In this document: in pieces, positions 21,001-32,684 of the stretch
Layout: every line of letters begins with the position of its first letter
Numbering within the stretch: the stretch's first letter is position 1
Assembly (NCBI GenBank): GCA_001592805.2
Contig: CP051142.1
Span: 1,116,001 to 1,180,000 of the forward strand
DNA: 64,000 nucleotides
Reading direction: 5' to 3'
DNA from: Peltaster fructicola
Lineage: Eukaryota; Ascomycota; Dothideomycetes
Program-made: the position numbers and the translations under genes
The notes under the pieces: model-generated
Seen by the model: only the letters and a program-made list of their open reading frames with translations
Told to the model about the DNA's origin: nothing
The model's database searches: none

Positions 21001-21915
21001 CGAGAGGCTGGTTGTATACTGATGTTCGCACTTCTCGGGCTCGGTAGGATCCATATTAATTGAAACGACCGTAGCTGTTCACTTCTCTTACATCGTGACA
21101 ACGCCGATGGCCCGCCAAGCATCGAACGAACTGATTAGCACTGCTGATGCACTGTCTGAAACAAATTGATGGTAGCACAGAAGGATACAAATGGTATGAC
21201 TGATCAGATGTTGAGAGGATCAGAGCATCAGAGCATCAGAGGGAAACTTGAACGAGCCGCTCTACCTGACTCGTATTGAAGTATGAATCCAGCCGATCCG
21301 CCAAAAGTGCGTCTATCATCCTGTCATGTCGATGCCAAGATAGGTCTGGACTGGGCTGTGGGTGTCGCTCACACCTGGACGGGTTGTAGATCATCGATCC
21401 GAGGAGGCTTAGCCATGTGGGAGATAGAGCCGACGCTGGCGCTCCTCGCTTTGCCGACGGCTTGAGCAGTTGCACAGCACTTCCCAAAGCATGAATTGAG
21501 CTGCAGCATTAGTGCTCATATACGTGGTTGTTTCCAAGAGCTAGTGATCATTTGGGCAGAAGAACGAAGCTGCATGCTGCAAAAGCTTAAAAAGTGTCCG
21601 TTGTTTCTGACGTTGAGCGGAAAGCGAACGGTGCAAACAACCACGCCGGATGTGTTCGTTTCCACCATTCGAACCTGACTTGCAAACGACTTTTGAACGA
21701 CAGGCGTTGAACCTCTTTGCGATGGAGCTCATATGTGCCGACTTCCTACTACTCAATCTCAGCGGAACTTGGCGTTTCCTAGACTTGACGTTAGTCATAT
21801 CTGCTATAAAAACTCGATTACAATAGTGCAGCAGAAGGACGACACGTCGACTGGATGAGCAATATCAAGCAGCTCATGAAAGGTTCATCTTCACAACGGT
21901 GCGCCCAACGCCGCT
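21001..21915. other. Intergenic region, SRP72 to Zn2Cys6 factor 2
   Basis: About 915 bp between two plus-strand genes. It contains a small tandem repeat (unit ATCAGAGC, nearly three copies, 21219-21241). Short ORFs (21236-21798) have no recognisable content. A GGTTCGAA-like string on the minus strand near 21670 is not embedded in a tRNA fold. Confidence 0.45.
21219..21241. repeat. Short tandem repeat, unit ATCAGAGC
   Basis: Almost three direct copies of an 8-bp unit lie in the SRP72-to-factor-2 intergenic region. It is a simple microsatellite-like repeat with no evident role. Confidence 0.6.
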
Positions 21916-24033
21916 ATGGCGCATGCAGGAAGCTCAGACGACATCGAGGTTCCCATCCGCAGGGAACGCGCTGCCATTGCCGCACAAGCATGTCAAACAT
22001 GCAGAACCAGGAAATCAAAGTGCGATGAGCAGCGACCGAAATGTGAGTGTCCGGTGCAGCTCAAGCACAATGAGCTGATGCGTTGATCAGGTGGACTCTG
22101 TCAACGGCTTGGCCTCGACTGCCAGTATCGAGAGCCTCTTCCCACCAAGTATGCTATCACATGGACGATATCAATGTATCACGACTGACAAAGAGCACTT
22201 CAGGAAGGACAAGAGCCTGGCAAACATCCTTGAAGCAATTGTGCGATTGGAGCTGAAGATCGACAACCTACAACCTCAAGCTCAACAAACAATGTCCACC
22301 GTTCCTGATGAGCCACTGTCGTCCGCACGCCTTCCACGTTCGATTGTACCAGCCTCAAGACAGCTAGAGCAGCTCTCCGCAGCTCACAGAGTCTTCGTAT
22401 GGCCCTCTATCTACGTGCACCTTGTGCAGAGCGGCATCCCAGCAGTTTCAGATCTGCAGTACATCATCCAGAGAGGTAGCGCCTGGCTAGTCGAGCAGGA
22501 GAGCAAGCGTAGTGCACGCCTAGACATGACTCCATCGCTTCCAGCAACATCGATGAACCGCTCGCCATCAAGGAACGTCACCTTCTCTTGGCCAACCCCT
22601 CAACTGATAGAATCGTACATCGAAGCATATTTTCACACCTTCAACGCATTATACCCTATTCTGGACCAGGAGAGCTTCTTGAATGTGACACTGCCACCAG
22701 TGGCAAGCGATGGCTACGGTTACGGCGATGCAAGCAGTGTACTTGCGTTGCTCGTGTACGCGCTCGGTCAGACAGCACTCCAAGGCACGCTCGATCAGCC
22801 CATCAGCTCGTCAAAGAGCACACGCAGTGGTATCCGAGGAGGGAGCACTAATCACCCACCAGGTCTAGAGATCTTTAACGAGGCACGAAAGCGCATAGGA
22901 CTCATGGCGGGCAATTTCACGATCGAAGTCATCCAATGTCACCTGCTACAAGCCATGTACTACTCTGCCAATGCCATGCACCTTGAGTCCTGGCGTTGCA
23001 ACGCTGCCGCTGCAATGGCATTCCAGGTACATCTTCGCATCCACAGCTACGACTGGAGCTATCCGGCATCGGAGATCGTCAAACGCATATTCTGGGTATG
23101 TCATCTCAACGAGGCGCTCTACCGATTCGACCTGAGCTTGCCCAGCACTGGTCTCCAGAGCTTGCAACAGAATGTACCCCTTCCGTGGAGCCACGATATG
23201 ACACAAGCTGGTCTCGGTGGTCCCAGCGCGAAGGAGAGCTCACCACCAATCCAATTTCCGCGCAGTGCTGAGCCTCGAGAAACTCGTCAACGACATCAAC
23301 GTGAGCATCTTGGAACGTAAGCTTGTCATGAAATGGAGTTGTTATCTCTATCACTAATATGTCAATAGCCTCGGTCGAGCAGAGCAGAACCAATGCATTC
23401 CCTGGACCACCCATGCCATTAGTTCGCGAGATGGCTCGACAGCTCGATTCTTGGCGCTCACTACTTCCTAGACAACTCCAATGGCTTGACAACGAGAGAT
23501 TCGATTTCCCTAGCACGGATTCAGAAGCACGACAGCCCTTGGACCGACTTTTCGCTCCTGACCAGGGCACTGTGCCTATACGACATCGATACAGTCTAGA
23601 CATCGCCACAGCATACCTACGGACTCGCTTCTACTACGCCAGATATCTCATGTATCAGCCTTTCGTCTACAAAGTGCTCCACTTCCCCGAGCTGCTTGTC
23701 AAGGACGACGCCGAGTGTGCAGCAGCAGCAATCCGCTCTGCATGCATGTGGCCCATCATCATGGCACCTCCAAAGGACAAGAAACGACTGATTCCATTCC
23801 TCTCCACCTGGACGCAGACATTTGTGAGCGTACTGCTGATATTCGAGATGACGCGAGTGAACTCGACGCTTCGAGCCATCTGCGAGGACCATATCGACCC
23901 CAATGAGGTGCAAACGACAGTGGCACTCATGCTAGATTGGCTGGAGGATGTGAAGGAGTTCGACGGCATTGCGGCTTGGAGCTGGGGTGTATTGCAGCCA
24001 CTGTTCCGTGACCAGCGTGATTCAGCAGCATGA
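21916..24033 (+). CDS. Zn2Cys6 (Gal4-type) transcription factor 2 with fungal-specific TF domain (apparent frameshift)
   Basis: Four exons: 21916-22042, 22091-22148, 22204-23316 and 23369-24033, with introns of 48, 55 and 52 bp. Intron 1 splits the fourth cysteine codon of a perfect cluster C-x2-C-x6-C-x6-C-x2-C-x6-C (CQTCRTRKSKCDEQRPKC, then GLCQRLGLDC). A short helical linker follows (KKDKSLANILEAIVRLELKIDNL, a likely dimerisation coil), and then the fungal-specific TF domain (ESYIEAYFHTFNALYPILDQESF ... ALGQTALQG). At 23255-23257 a TTT run appears one base too long: reading TT instead gives PPIQFRAVLSLEKLVNDINVSILE, as in relatives, and makes the CDS 1962 nt (653 aa). As written the frame drifts to a stop at 23320. 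Targets are unknown. The far C-terminus (exon 4) is intact. Confidence 0.82.
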
Positions 24034-24262
24034 CATTTCGATACCTTTCCCAACGCAAATGTTGGACTCGCATGCATGAAGAGTAGATTCATTTATATAT
24101 TATGTGAAAGGAACGCCCTAAACGCTCAGAACTGCGAGAATTCTGATTGGCTGTTCGGACGACAGTATTTCCGAGCTATTGATCATCACTTCTCTTGAAC
24201 CACTCCCAGCAACTTCTCGTGGACGTGCAAAACCATCTCAGCAACACTTGAGCAATGGTCTG

Positions 24263-27200
24263 ATGCTTAAGCAATCCAATCGACCTCGAGCGCCATCGGC
24301 AGCGACCCTCCGAATTCTTTACCAGCTCGCATACATCTCTTCAGGAACCGCACTGGGCGTTGGAGCTCTCTGCGCCGAGGAGCGACGACGACGCACACAG
24401 GTTGTGCAGAAGATTGCCGACAATGCTAAAAGACTACGCCAGCACCCGCGGTACAAACACAATGCTGCACTGGCGGTAGCAGGAGGAGAAGATGGCTTTC
24501 AATGTGAAATGCTCGCACATCGGCGTGGTGGAGCCAGAAGCCAGGAGGGCGCCAGCCTTGGCCCAGAGCTGCCTTCCGTCATTGACAACGCATATGCGTA
24601 CACCTCAGAGCGCGTCGAAAGAGTACCGAGGTCTAAGAGGCGATACACGAAAGCGTCGGAGGACAGTCTTGAGGCTGCGATTGTGGTGGCAGAGCAGCAA
24701 TCTGATACCACTAGAACAGTTCCACAGCCCATGGCATTGGATGAAGTGGACACTATGTCGGATTACGAGACGCCACTGGAGTTCAAGAACAAGCATCATG
24801 TGCCGCTGAAGCGCCCTGCTACAGGCAGAGCACTGCCACGCCATCAGAGCATTGCCGAGCTTAGGCCTACCCTGGATGCATCGCGAGGCACGACGATCCA
24901 TGCCGACTCTTTAGATCAGAGCCGCCAGTCGAGAATGGCACTTGTACAGACGCACGATTACAGGCGCAAGTCTCTCTGGTCTAAGTTCAAGAGCTGGCGA
25001 TATTGGGCCCGTTCGGAGGATCCTGGGTTCTGGAAGACACTCAGTGCTGCCGACAAGCTCAGCATCAAGCAGAATCTGAGCAATGATGTCGATCAGCTTT
25101 TCCTATTGTCCAAAGAACACCACAGCAAAGAACCTGAGGCAAGCTTAGAGCAGGTCGAAGAGGTTGTTCAGGCACTATTGCACCTAGCCAGAGGGCTTGG
25201 CCACCTCAAGATTGCCACAACTCTCTTGCTCTGGAAGATAGCTGTTGCTCGTGTTAGCGATGCCGACCTTCGGCTGCTCAACAACACCTACACGGTGTTT
25301 AAGTCTCGGGGAAAGACGTGGGAGATCGGTGTACGCAAAGACGACGGCTGGTTGAGGACATTCCGTCCACTACATGGGAGGCTCCCAGCACCGAGCGCAT
25401 CTGCAAATCGCGAACACGATGTCTTCAAGGCTGGCCCACATGGACTCATGCTGACAGCAATGACCAAGGATTCTATCTTGCGATGGGCACCGTCAACTTC
25501 CCAGATATGCACAGCTGTGGTAGAATGTTGTCGTAGCCTGGCCAGCATGGGTTACCTAGGCTCTGCCATCTATATGATGACCGCATTGCCTTTGCGTGAT
25601 TGGGCGATCGATAGCATTAACCAGCTGGCACAGGAGTTCTTCCGTGCTGCTACTCAAAGTACGCAGTTAGATCTTTGCGATCTATTACTCAAATGGACTG
25701 GTGGTTCCATGCTCGACGACCACATCTTCAATGCAGACATTAATGCTTACATCGATGCCTGTGGCACCACGAAAGCCTATGGTCTGCTGTCCACATTATT
25801 CAATGATCCATCACGCCAGGACAGCGCCAAGGTTGGACTTCTTGCGAAGTCGACTGTGCTCAGCACAACCAGCTTCCTCCACCTGTGCCATGCTTTCTCG
25901 GACGGGCCAACAAGGTCTAAGGTCTACTACGATACATGCTACAAGCAGCTTTCCGAAGACCAGCGAAGGGAATTGCGTCTGCGAGCTGCTGACAATGCCG
26001 CGGCCCGACTCATGTCTCTGTGGACAACCAAGCACAACTTTAAGCTGACCGAGCGAGAGTATCTCTCTGCCATACATTGTGTTGACGAGACTACGGCTCG
26101 ATCGTTGCGCCTCACCATGATCAGGATATGCCTAGCTGCTGGCGAAAAGTCATATGCACAGGAAGTCTTTGCGGGACTTTCGACACTTGACCATGATGTC
26201 GACAGCTATCTGGCCACAATGCTCGCATGCGCACATGCGTCCGATTGGAGTGCTGTCAAAGCTCTGCTTGAGCTTGTCGGGAAATCTGCACAGACAGAAG
26301 TGCATATGCATACCATCAAGCAGATCCTGGAGCTTTATGCCCACGAGCATCCATCCGATAGTGTGTTGAACCTCGGCAGAAGAATCCTTGAGGCTACTGG
26401 ACTGGCACCAAACTCTGTGGTCAGCACTCTAATTCTTCAGCGCGCTGTTGCAGAGGAACGACACGATGTGTTCACCAAGTGGTTCGATGTCTGCAAAACA
26501 CATCAATGGAAGGTCGATATCGATACACGGCTAGCGTCTACACTCTTACACAAGCATGCAGTGACCAAGAGACCGGACCACTCGATGACCATGGGTACGG
26601 CTTATACCATGTCTAAATTAGCGCCAGCTCTATACGCTGGCCACATGAAGGACGTCGTAAAGGAAGCTATTTCCTACGACATACGGCGCTATCGTCATCA
26701 CCGCGTGGAATGGCAGCTCAAAAACGCTCAGGAGCGACTCCAGCATTTGTTGCATTCGCCACATCACATCGCACATCCTGGAACAATCTGGAACAAGGAG
26801 CTTACATTGTACGATAATAGCAAAGAGCAGCTCGAGGCTGCTTTACACGAGGATGATAGCACACTTGACAGCTACAAGCTCGAGTCCGTGTCCGTGTCTA
26901 GTGTTGATGTCCCGGCTAGACTGAGCAGAGTACATTCCGATATGCTGCTCGCGTTGAGCTCGCAACGTTACAAAGACGTCATGGCACTCTACCAAGCAGG
27001 CAGTGATTCCAACGGGCATCCTCGATCGACAATGGCTCTGGAGATCGCACTTGAGGCAAGCTTACGGATGCATGAAGGAGACGATGAAGCAGCTAGGCAT
27101 ATACTGGCTGACGCGCAGTCTGCTGGCATGAATACTGCATCCGCAATTGGACCACTCCTGATGCACCGCGTGCAACAAAGGTCAAGGATATTGCAGGACG

Positions 27201-27838
27201 ATGTGTCTGAGATCATGAAGGCTGTGATGGATTACTATCGTCTCAGAGCCCGAAGTGGACGTCCAGCTAGTCACTTGCTAGCCGTCGCAACAGCTGACAA
27301 AATGATCGCTGACGGGCTACCCAAGGAGGGTGTTGCTGTCCTCAAGACAGTGTTCCGTTCAGAGTGGACCAAAAGGAAAGCACTCGATGTCGTTGCACTG
27401 ACTGTCTGGATCAAGGCTTACGTATATTCCCGAGATGTCACCAGCATATGCGACTTGGTTCAACATATCTTGGCAACGCAGATGCGGATCGATCAGACAC
27501 TGATCTGGACACTCAAAATGGCTGAACACTATCCATCAATCTTAACCAAGACTCCCGTGAGATCGTTCACTAAGCACGAGAAAGAAAGACTAAGACACTG
27601 TCGACGATCATGCCTACAAAGGAAGACAGAGCAGAAAGCGAAAACCAGTCGATATCTACCGAAGTTGGCATTCAGTATGGTCGAGTTATGGCACCATCAG
27701 AACGGCACAACATCGCCTATTCGAAGAAAGCGCCAAGTAGTTCATAAGCGACGAGAGGTTATAGGTAGGCAATCTCAGCAGGCTCGACCCTTGCTCGATT
27801 GCGTAGAGTCTCATGGACTGCCAAGAGCTGAGGTTTAG
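24263..27838 (+). CDS. Large PPR-like protein, probably mitochondrial
   Basis: An intact ORF of 1191 aa from ATG 24263; the frame extends upstream to 24179 without an ATG. The N-terminus is basic (MLKQSNRPRAPSAATLRI), followed by a hydrophobic segment (LYQLAYISSGTALGVGALCAEE) and an Arg-rich helix (ERRRRTQVVQKIADNAKRLRQHPRY). This fits mitochondrial import and possibly inner-membrane association. The rest is a long run of paired helices of PPR/TPR type (for example TSFLHLCHAFSDG, VDSYLATMLACAHASDWSAVKALLELV, MALYQAGSDSNGHP). Fungal PPR proteins of this size usually act in mitochondrial mRNA stability or translation. I cannot assign it to a named factor. The end converges on PDS5 with 86 bp between stop codons. 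Confidence 0.65.
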   Translation: MLKQSNRPRAPSAATLRILYQLAYISSGTALGVGALCAEERRRRTQVVQKIADNAKRLRQHPRYKHNAALAVAGGEDGFQCEMLAHRRGGARSQEGASLGPELPSVIDNAYAYTSERVERVPRSKRRYTKASEDSLEAAIVVAEQQSDTTRTVPQPMALDEVDTMSDYETPLEFKNKHHVPLKRPATGRALPRHQSIAELRPTLDASRGTTIHADSLDQSRQSRMALVQTHDYRRKSLWSKFKSWRYWARSEDPGFWKTLSAADKLSIKQNLSNDVDQLFLLSKEHHSKEPEASLEQVEEVVQALLHLARGLGHLKIATTLLLWKIAVARVSDADLRLLNNTYTVFKSRGKTWEIGVRKDDGWLRTFRPLHGRLPAPSASANREHDVFKAGPHGLMLTAMTKDSILRWAPSTSQICTAVVECCRSLASMGYLGSAIYMMTALPLRDWAIDSINQLAQEFFRAATQSTQLDLCDLLLKWTGGSMLDDHIFNADINAYIDACGTTKAYGLLSTLFNDPSRQDSAKVGLLAKSTVLSTTSFLHLCHAFSDGPTRSKVYYDTCYKQLSEDQRRELRLRAADNAAARLMSLWTTKHNFKLTEREYLSAIHCVDETTARSLRLTMIRICLAAGEKSYAQEVFAGLSTLDHDVDSYLATMLACAHASDWSAVKALLELVGKSAQTEVHMHTIKQILELYAHEHPSDSVLNLGRRILEATGLAPNSVVSTLILQRAVAEERHDVFTKWFDVCKTHQWKVDIDTRLASTLLHKHAVTKRPDHSMTMGTAYTMSKLAPALYAGHMKDVVKEAISYDIRRYRHHRVEWQLKNAQERLQHLLHSPHHIAHPGTIWNKELTLYDNSKEQLEAALHEDDSTLDSYKLESVSVSSVDVPARLSRVHSDMLLALSSQRYKDVMALYQAGSDSNGHPRSTMALEIALEASLRMHEGDDEAARHILADAQSAGMNTASAIGPLLMHRVQQRSRILQDDVSEIMKAVMDYYRLRARSGRPASHLLAVATADKMIADGLPKEGVAVLKTVFRSEWTKRKALDVVALTVWIKAYVYSRDVTSICDLVQHILATQMRIDQTLIWTLKMAEHYPSILTKTPVRSFTKHEKERLRHCRRSCLQRKTEQKAKTSRYLPKLAFSMVELWHHQNGTTSPIRRKRQVVHKRREVIGRQSQQARPLLDCVESHGLPRAEV

Positions 27839-27924
27839 TAGACGCGCAGATATACACATGTGATTGTCATCGCCTATGGAGCCTTGGCTGCATGTCAATG
27901 AATATATATGGCAGCTGGTTTATC

Positions 27925-30900
27925 TTACTTGATGATCCGCTTCTCTACGCTTTCATGATCAATGTCGAATTCGCTGGACTGCTGCGCTCTCCTCGCACTT
28001 GTCCTCCTGGTACTCGTCCTCTTTGATGACGAAGCTGGCTTGGCCGCAGGTTTGCTCTTGGTCTTCGTTGGTGGTGACGAGATTGCCGCCATCTCTGCAT
28101 CTTCCGCCACAGGCTCACTAGTCGGTGGTGTATCTGTCATGACTTGTTCGTGGTTCTCCTTATTCTCCTCGTCGTCATTCCACCGTTCTAGCTCCTCATC
28201 CTCTTCGTCGCTGTCCATTTCGATGTAACTCTTGGTGTTGCTTGCTCCACGAGAGCTTCTGCGGCGTGTGCTGTCGTCGATAGCTTTCGTTGCCTTCGTC
28301 TTCTTGGTAGATTTCGGCTCTGGTGTCTCGGAGCCTGCTCTACGTTTCTTGGCCTGCTTTTTGGTCGACTTGAGAACAGAGTCATCTGTAGTGTCACGGG
28401 GCTTCTTTGACACCGCAGCTCTCTCTGTTTTGCGTCTTCTTGGCTTCAGGCTGGCTCTCACAAGATCAGGAATCATCTCGACCATGTCATCTGGGATGAA
28501 TCGTTTCTCAGCCAGCTCTTGTGCGTTGATATCGTTTGGGAGTCGAGTGAACAGCCCTGAAGGAAGTCTTATCTTTTCAGAGGACATTTGTAGCACCCAG
28601 CCCTTCTCTTCGTTGTAGGCTCGGATGGTAGCCTCAGTAACATCTGAGACGATGTATAAATTGTTGCTCTTGCTTGGATCAATACCGTCCTGGACTGTCT
28701 TCAGCCGTTGTGCGATGCTGTAGAGCACAGGCAGGTTGGCCTCTGTAGCGACGTTCATGAGGTAGAACACGAGGTAGTGCACAGTATCCTGCAAGTCGTT
28801 AACATCCTCAGAGAAGTCAGAATGATGTGCTAGTAGGCTAAGCAGACGTGGGAAGACTGCCTCCAGGACAGGGTCGACAGTGTCATCACACTTCGCTGCT
28901 GCCATTGCTCGCGCTTTGATCCAGGTCTCCATGTTCTGCTTGGTGTCCTTGTTTGGCTCGAAAGCAAACAGGAAAGCCAGAGCGAGGAAGCGCAAAGGCA
29001 ACCGGCCTCTCCCTAGGTACTTTCTGAGGCCCTTTGCGAACGCAGCACGTACTTCTGGCAACGGATCTTGGCAGAGCCTCGCCAGCCGGTTGAAGTCAGC
29101 GGCCACAAGGAACTTGTCTAACACGCGGCTGTTGCTAAGCTTGAGAAGGCTTATGCCTGCAGCGAGGCGCAGCTGTGCTCGATGATGCTTGGGTGTAACG
29201 CTCTTGGATGTGAGCTCACCTTCTCGCTCAATAAGTGTGTTGAGCAATCTGTATACAGGTGTAGCAGCTGCTCGGACATCATCGAGGTCTCCTTCGGCAT
29301 CGCTCGAGAGCACCTTGCCTCGAAGGCCATTTACCAGGATCTTGATCGCAAGCAGCTTAGCCGTCAAGTCATCATCGTAGTCATCGACAACGGACCACTC
29401 CGGGTCGTGCTCCTGAATCGATGTCCTTGCGGCTCCAAGGATATCTTTCACAGCAATCGAGGTGATGGCATCACGCTCGACCCAAGCCTGATCGTTGGCA
29501 AGGAGCTGCAACTGCGCAACAGCAGCCAGTCGAGACAAGAAATGTGGCTCACCGTACTTGAAGTTTTTGAGGCATGTTTTCAGAATGTTATCCACGAGCA
29601 ACTCCTTCTTATCAGCAGCAGTGATGATGATACTGATCGCGTGCTTTGCAGTCTTTGGCGGACTTCCATACAATGCATAAGCCATCATAGCTTGATAGAA
29701 AGCACGATCTTTGGGCATGCCTGCTGGGAATCGTCGAGCGAAGCCAACGCATGTCTTGAGTGTGAAGACTGCGGAGTTGCTCGATGAAGTAGACTCGGAT
29801 GGCTGCGACTCCTGCAGTGACTTGCACAGTTCGGCTGCATGCACTTTGAACACCTCAGAGCTTGTCTCTGCGATGTGCTTGATTAGTTTGTTTGCGGCGT
29901 TGGACAACCCTCGCTCATCGGTCCTTGCGAAGCGCATGAAGGTAGGAACATGACTGCGGTTGTAGATGAGGATTGATGCTGTTTTGAGGAGTGGCAACAA
30001 AGCTTCGAGGATCAGTGGTGATGCCGATGCTTCTATCCGTTTGCTCAACTCTTTCATAGCTTTGATGACCTTGCGGTAATCGCTGTCAGGAGCCAAACAA
30101 AACCGGACGAGCTGGAAGTTGCGTTTATCGTTTTGCTTTGCAAATTGTCGTAGATGGGCAGTGGCTGTTTCGACGTCTCGCAGGTCCTGTACTAGAATAG
30201 CAATGATCTTTTCCAGTTCCGCTCGAGCATCACTATCTTTCTTGCTGCTTACAGCCAACTCGCATCTATCGAGATATGCTGATAGGTACTTGGCCTTGTA
30301 GGACTGTTGGCCTTGAAGACCAAAGAAGACTTTTCAGCTCTCTTCAAGACTTCCGACCATGATGAGGATGCGTTCTGCTCGTATGGCATCTGCATCAGGA
30401 GCGCTGGCCTTGGGTTGCGCGGTCGTCTGCGCTTCAGCTACGCTGCTCTTGACCGGCGGGAATGTCGTGGGTAGTAATAGATCGTGAATGGCTCGTGGTA
30501 TGTTGTAGTTGACATCGGGCTGATTAAGATATCTTGCGTCCAGGATTCGAGAGGGCACAGCATCAACGACAGCTTGTACTGCAGCGTCGCCCTGGGCTAT
30601 GGCGCCAGCAGCAACGCCCCATAGTTTTGCTAGAAACACTATAGCTGCAGCACGAACAGGTGGTCGAAGATCCTTGATACGCTCTGCAAGACTGTCTAGC
30701 AGCGAGCCTTTGACATTCATACCACCGTCTTTGCTGAGTAGATCGATCAGTGTTGCGTAGTCTAGTTGACTCAAAGATTCGATGGTAGCTATCCGGACTT
30801 TCTCGTCACTGTCCTTCGAGCAGTCTTTGACCAGTTGAAGTAGGCGAGCCTCTTGATCCGAATCTAGACCCATACCACCAGCATTGGTCGAGAAGATGCG

Positions 30901-32265
30901 CCCAGCGCCTGTCACCCAAGTAGCGCGGACGGCACTGGACTTGTCTCTGACTCGGTCGGTGAAAGCCTGGTAGCATTCCGGATAAACTTTGGAGAATGAG
31001 TATGGTGCGATACACTTGCGCTGTGTCCTGTTGTCTCCGCTCGTTTGTGTACTTTGTGAAGGCCAGGCTGCTGGGTCTAGTCCATCCTGGTGTGATAGAC
31101 CGGTCGCGCCGATGCCAGAGACCATGTCGCCGACTGCTTGGACAGCCATGACTCGCAACTGTGCGTCTTCAGCACTGATCTCGGCCTCGATCTGAGGTAT
31201 GACACCTTGCACTACGTCTGGCGACGAGCGCCAGAGTTCTCGGAGCAGTCTATGGGCCTTCTCGGCGTCCTGAAAGTCATCTGCTGTAGGAGCTGTGGTC
31301 GTAGTGTCGTCGACATCATCGTCATCCACGTCGTGTTTCCTCTTCTTGCCACGAGGCTTTGCTTTGACAGTCTGTGCAATCTCTGAAGCGTCGAATAGTA
31401 CGGAGCTGAAGTAGCTACTCACATATCGTATCATATTGGCAGTGCAAGAATTGCACACAGCTCGAGCCATGTCATATGCTGGAGATGTGGCACCGGCACC
31501 CAGTTCGACTCCCGTCAAGTCTGTATCAGCGCGAAGGAATTGTGCCAGGATAACATCGATGACATCGTTTGACAGCGTTTCAGCTTCTTGTACTATGTCG
31601 GCGAGCAGCGCGGTCAACTGATACTCGACAGTCTTGGACACTCTTTCGGCCTTTCCACTGCCCGCCATGACATCGAAAGCACTCTGGAAAACTTGCACAG
31701 TCAAGTTATCCGAGTTTGGAATGTCCAGTAATAGCAGCACGCTCTTGTCCTTGGCGAATGAGGTCAGGATCTCAACATACTGCTGCAGATACGGGTCTGT
31801 CGAATCGGCAAATGCTGGAATGACTTGTGCTGCAAACAATGTGAATATGTCCTTCAACTGCCCAGCTTTATATGGGGCATTGGGAGCTAGAAGGTGGAAC
31901 ATCTTGACAATGCAGCACAGCGACCATGCTCTTACACCCTTGTCCTTGTGTGCCAACAACTGTGGTCCTGCCAGCTCTTGTGCTTTGGGTGTCAGGGAAT
32001 CGCGATCTGCGTCGTTCTGATCTAGCTCGCACAGCTCAGCGAAGAGAGTTTGGAGTCGTGATAGCAAGTCGCTGACTGCGATAGGACGCCCTGCTCGCCA
32101 GCTGAGCGCTTCGTTGAAGCGTAGCTGCTGTGAACGCGAGTCTTGAGTATCTTCTTGAGGTGTATGTGCTTCTCCATCGTGCGAAGCCGTGGGCTCGTCT
32201 GTGACATTGGTTCCAGCTTCAGCAGCCTCAGCAGGAGCTGGCTTGCGCTGTCGGGTGCGCACCAT
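27925..32265 (-). CDS. PDS5: Sister chromatid cohesion protein Pds5 (in-frame TGA)
   Basis: Pds5 binds cohesin and regulates its loading, acetylation and release; it is essential in many fungi. The frame runs from ATG 32265 (MVRTRQRKPAPAEAAEAG) to 27925, 1446 codons, about full family length. HEAT-repeat blocks match Pds5: SLCCIVKMFHLLAPNAPYK, DKSVLLLLDIPNSDNL, LLREL near 31240, ASILIYNRSHVPTFM and NLPVLYSIAQRLKTV. The C-terminus is Lys/Ser/Arg-rich and acidic (chromatin-interacting tail). One TGA interrupts the frame at 30336-30334: upstream it reads ERILIMVGSLEES, downstream KVFFGLQGQQSYKAKYLSAYL, both matching Pds5 and both in the same frame. No plausible intron removes it. The lesion is a base substitution or a sequence error, not an indel. 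The gene diverges from the mitochondrial KAS gene. Confidence 0.88.
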
Positions 32266-32684
32266 ATTGAGACCTTTGTAGAAAGCTTCTTACGCTAGGT
32301 GGAAGAGATATGGGAGTGATGTGATACGCATGATCGCAGGTATGTGAATGTTTGGAGTGTTCTGAAAGTTGCGGTTGTCGATGATGCACTCGTCTAAGCT
32401 GAGAGACGCGTGACACGCGATGAAGTGCAGATGCTGGCCCCACCCACCAACTACAGGCAAGCAAGCACACAGCGCTCCGACAATTGCTGTTGCTGTATGT
32501 ATCAGTATTGATCGTACCGCTTGCTGCGAGTATTACCGTCAGGACATTCTTATGATTATTCACAGCATCGTGTCAACATGAGACCTTCAAGACATTGACG
32601 CCATTCTGTCGCGTGCGCCAGAAAAGGTTAGAAGGTTTTCACACTGCGTCGGCGCAAGAAGGTGAGCAACAATCACAACATGCA
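32266..32684. other. Divergent promoter region, PDS5 / mitochondrial KAS
   Basis: About 420 bp. The KAS frame is open upstream from 32595 but has no in-frame ATG before 32685, so part of this stretch may be 5' leader or an undetected first exon carrying the transit peptide. No other element was recognised. Confidence 0.45.

Noticed and set aside
21640-21700. tRNA B-box-like string (GGTTCGAA on the minus strand)
   Set aside because: The flanks do not form acceptor or anticodon stems and the box lacks the terminal CC.
22091-22203. Reading the GTG-started frame of the second transcription factor as its N-terminus
   Set aside because: The other frame completes a perfect Zn2Cys6 motif when two introns with good signals are spliced, and both junctions are in phase.
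30259-30333. PDS5 as two separate genes
   Set aside because: The 75 nt between the two ORFs are open in the same frame and encode conserved Pds5 sequence; only one TGA separates them.
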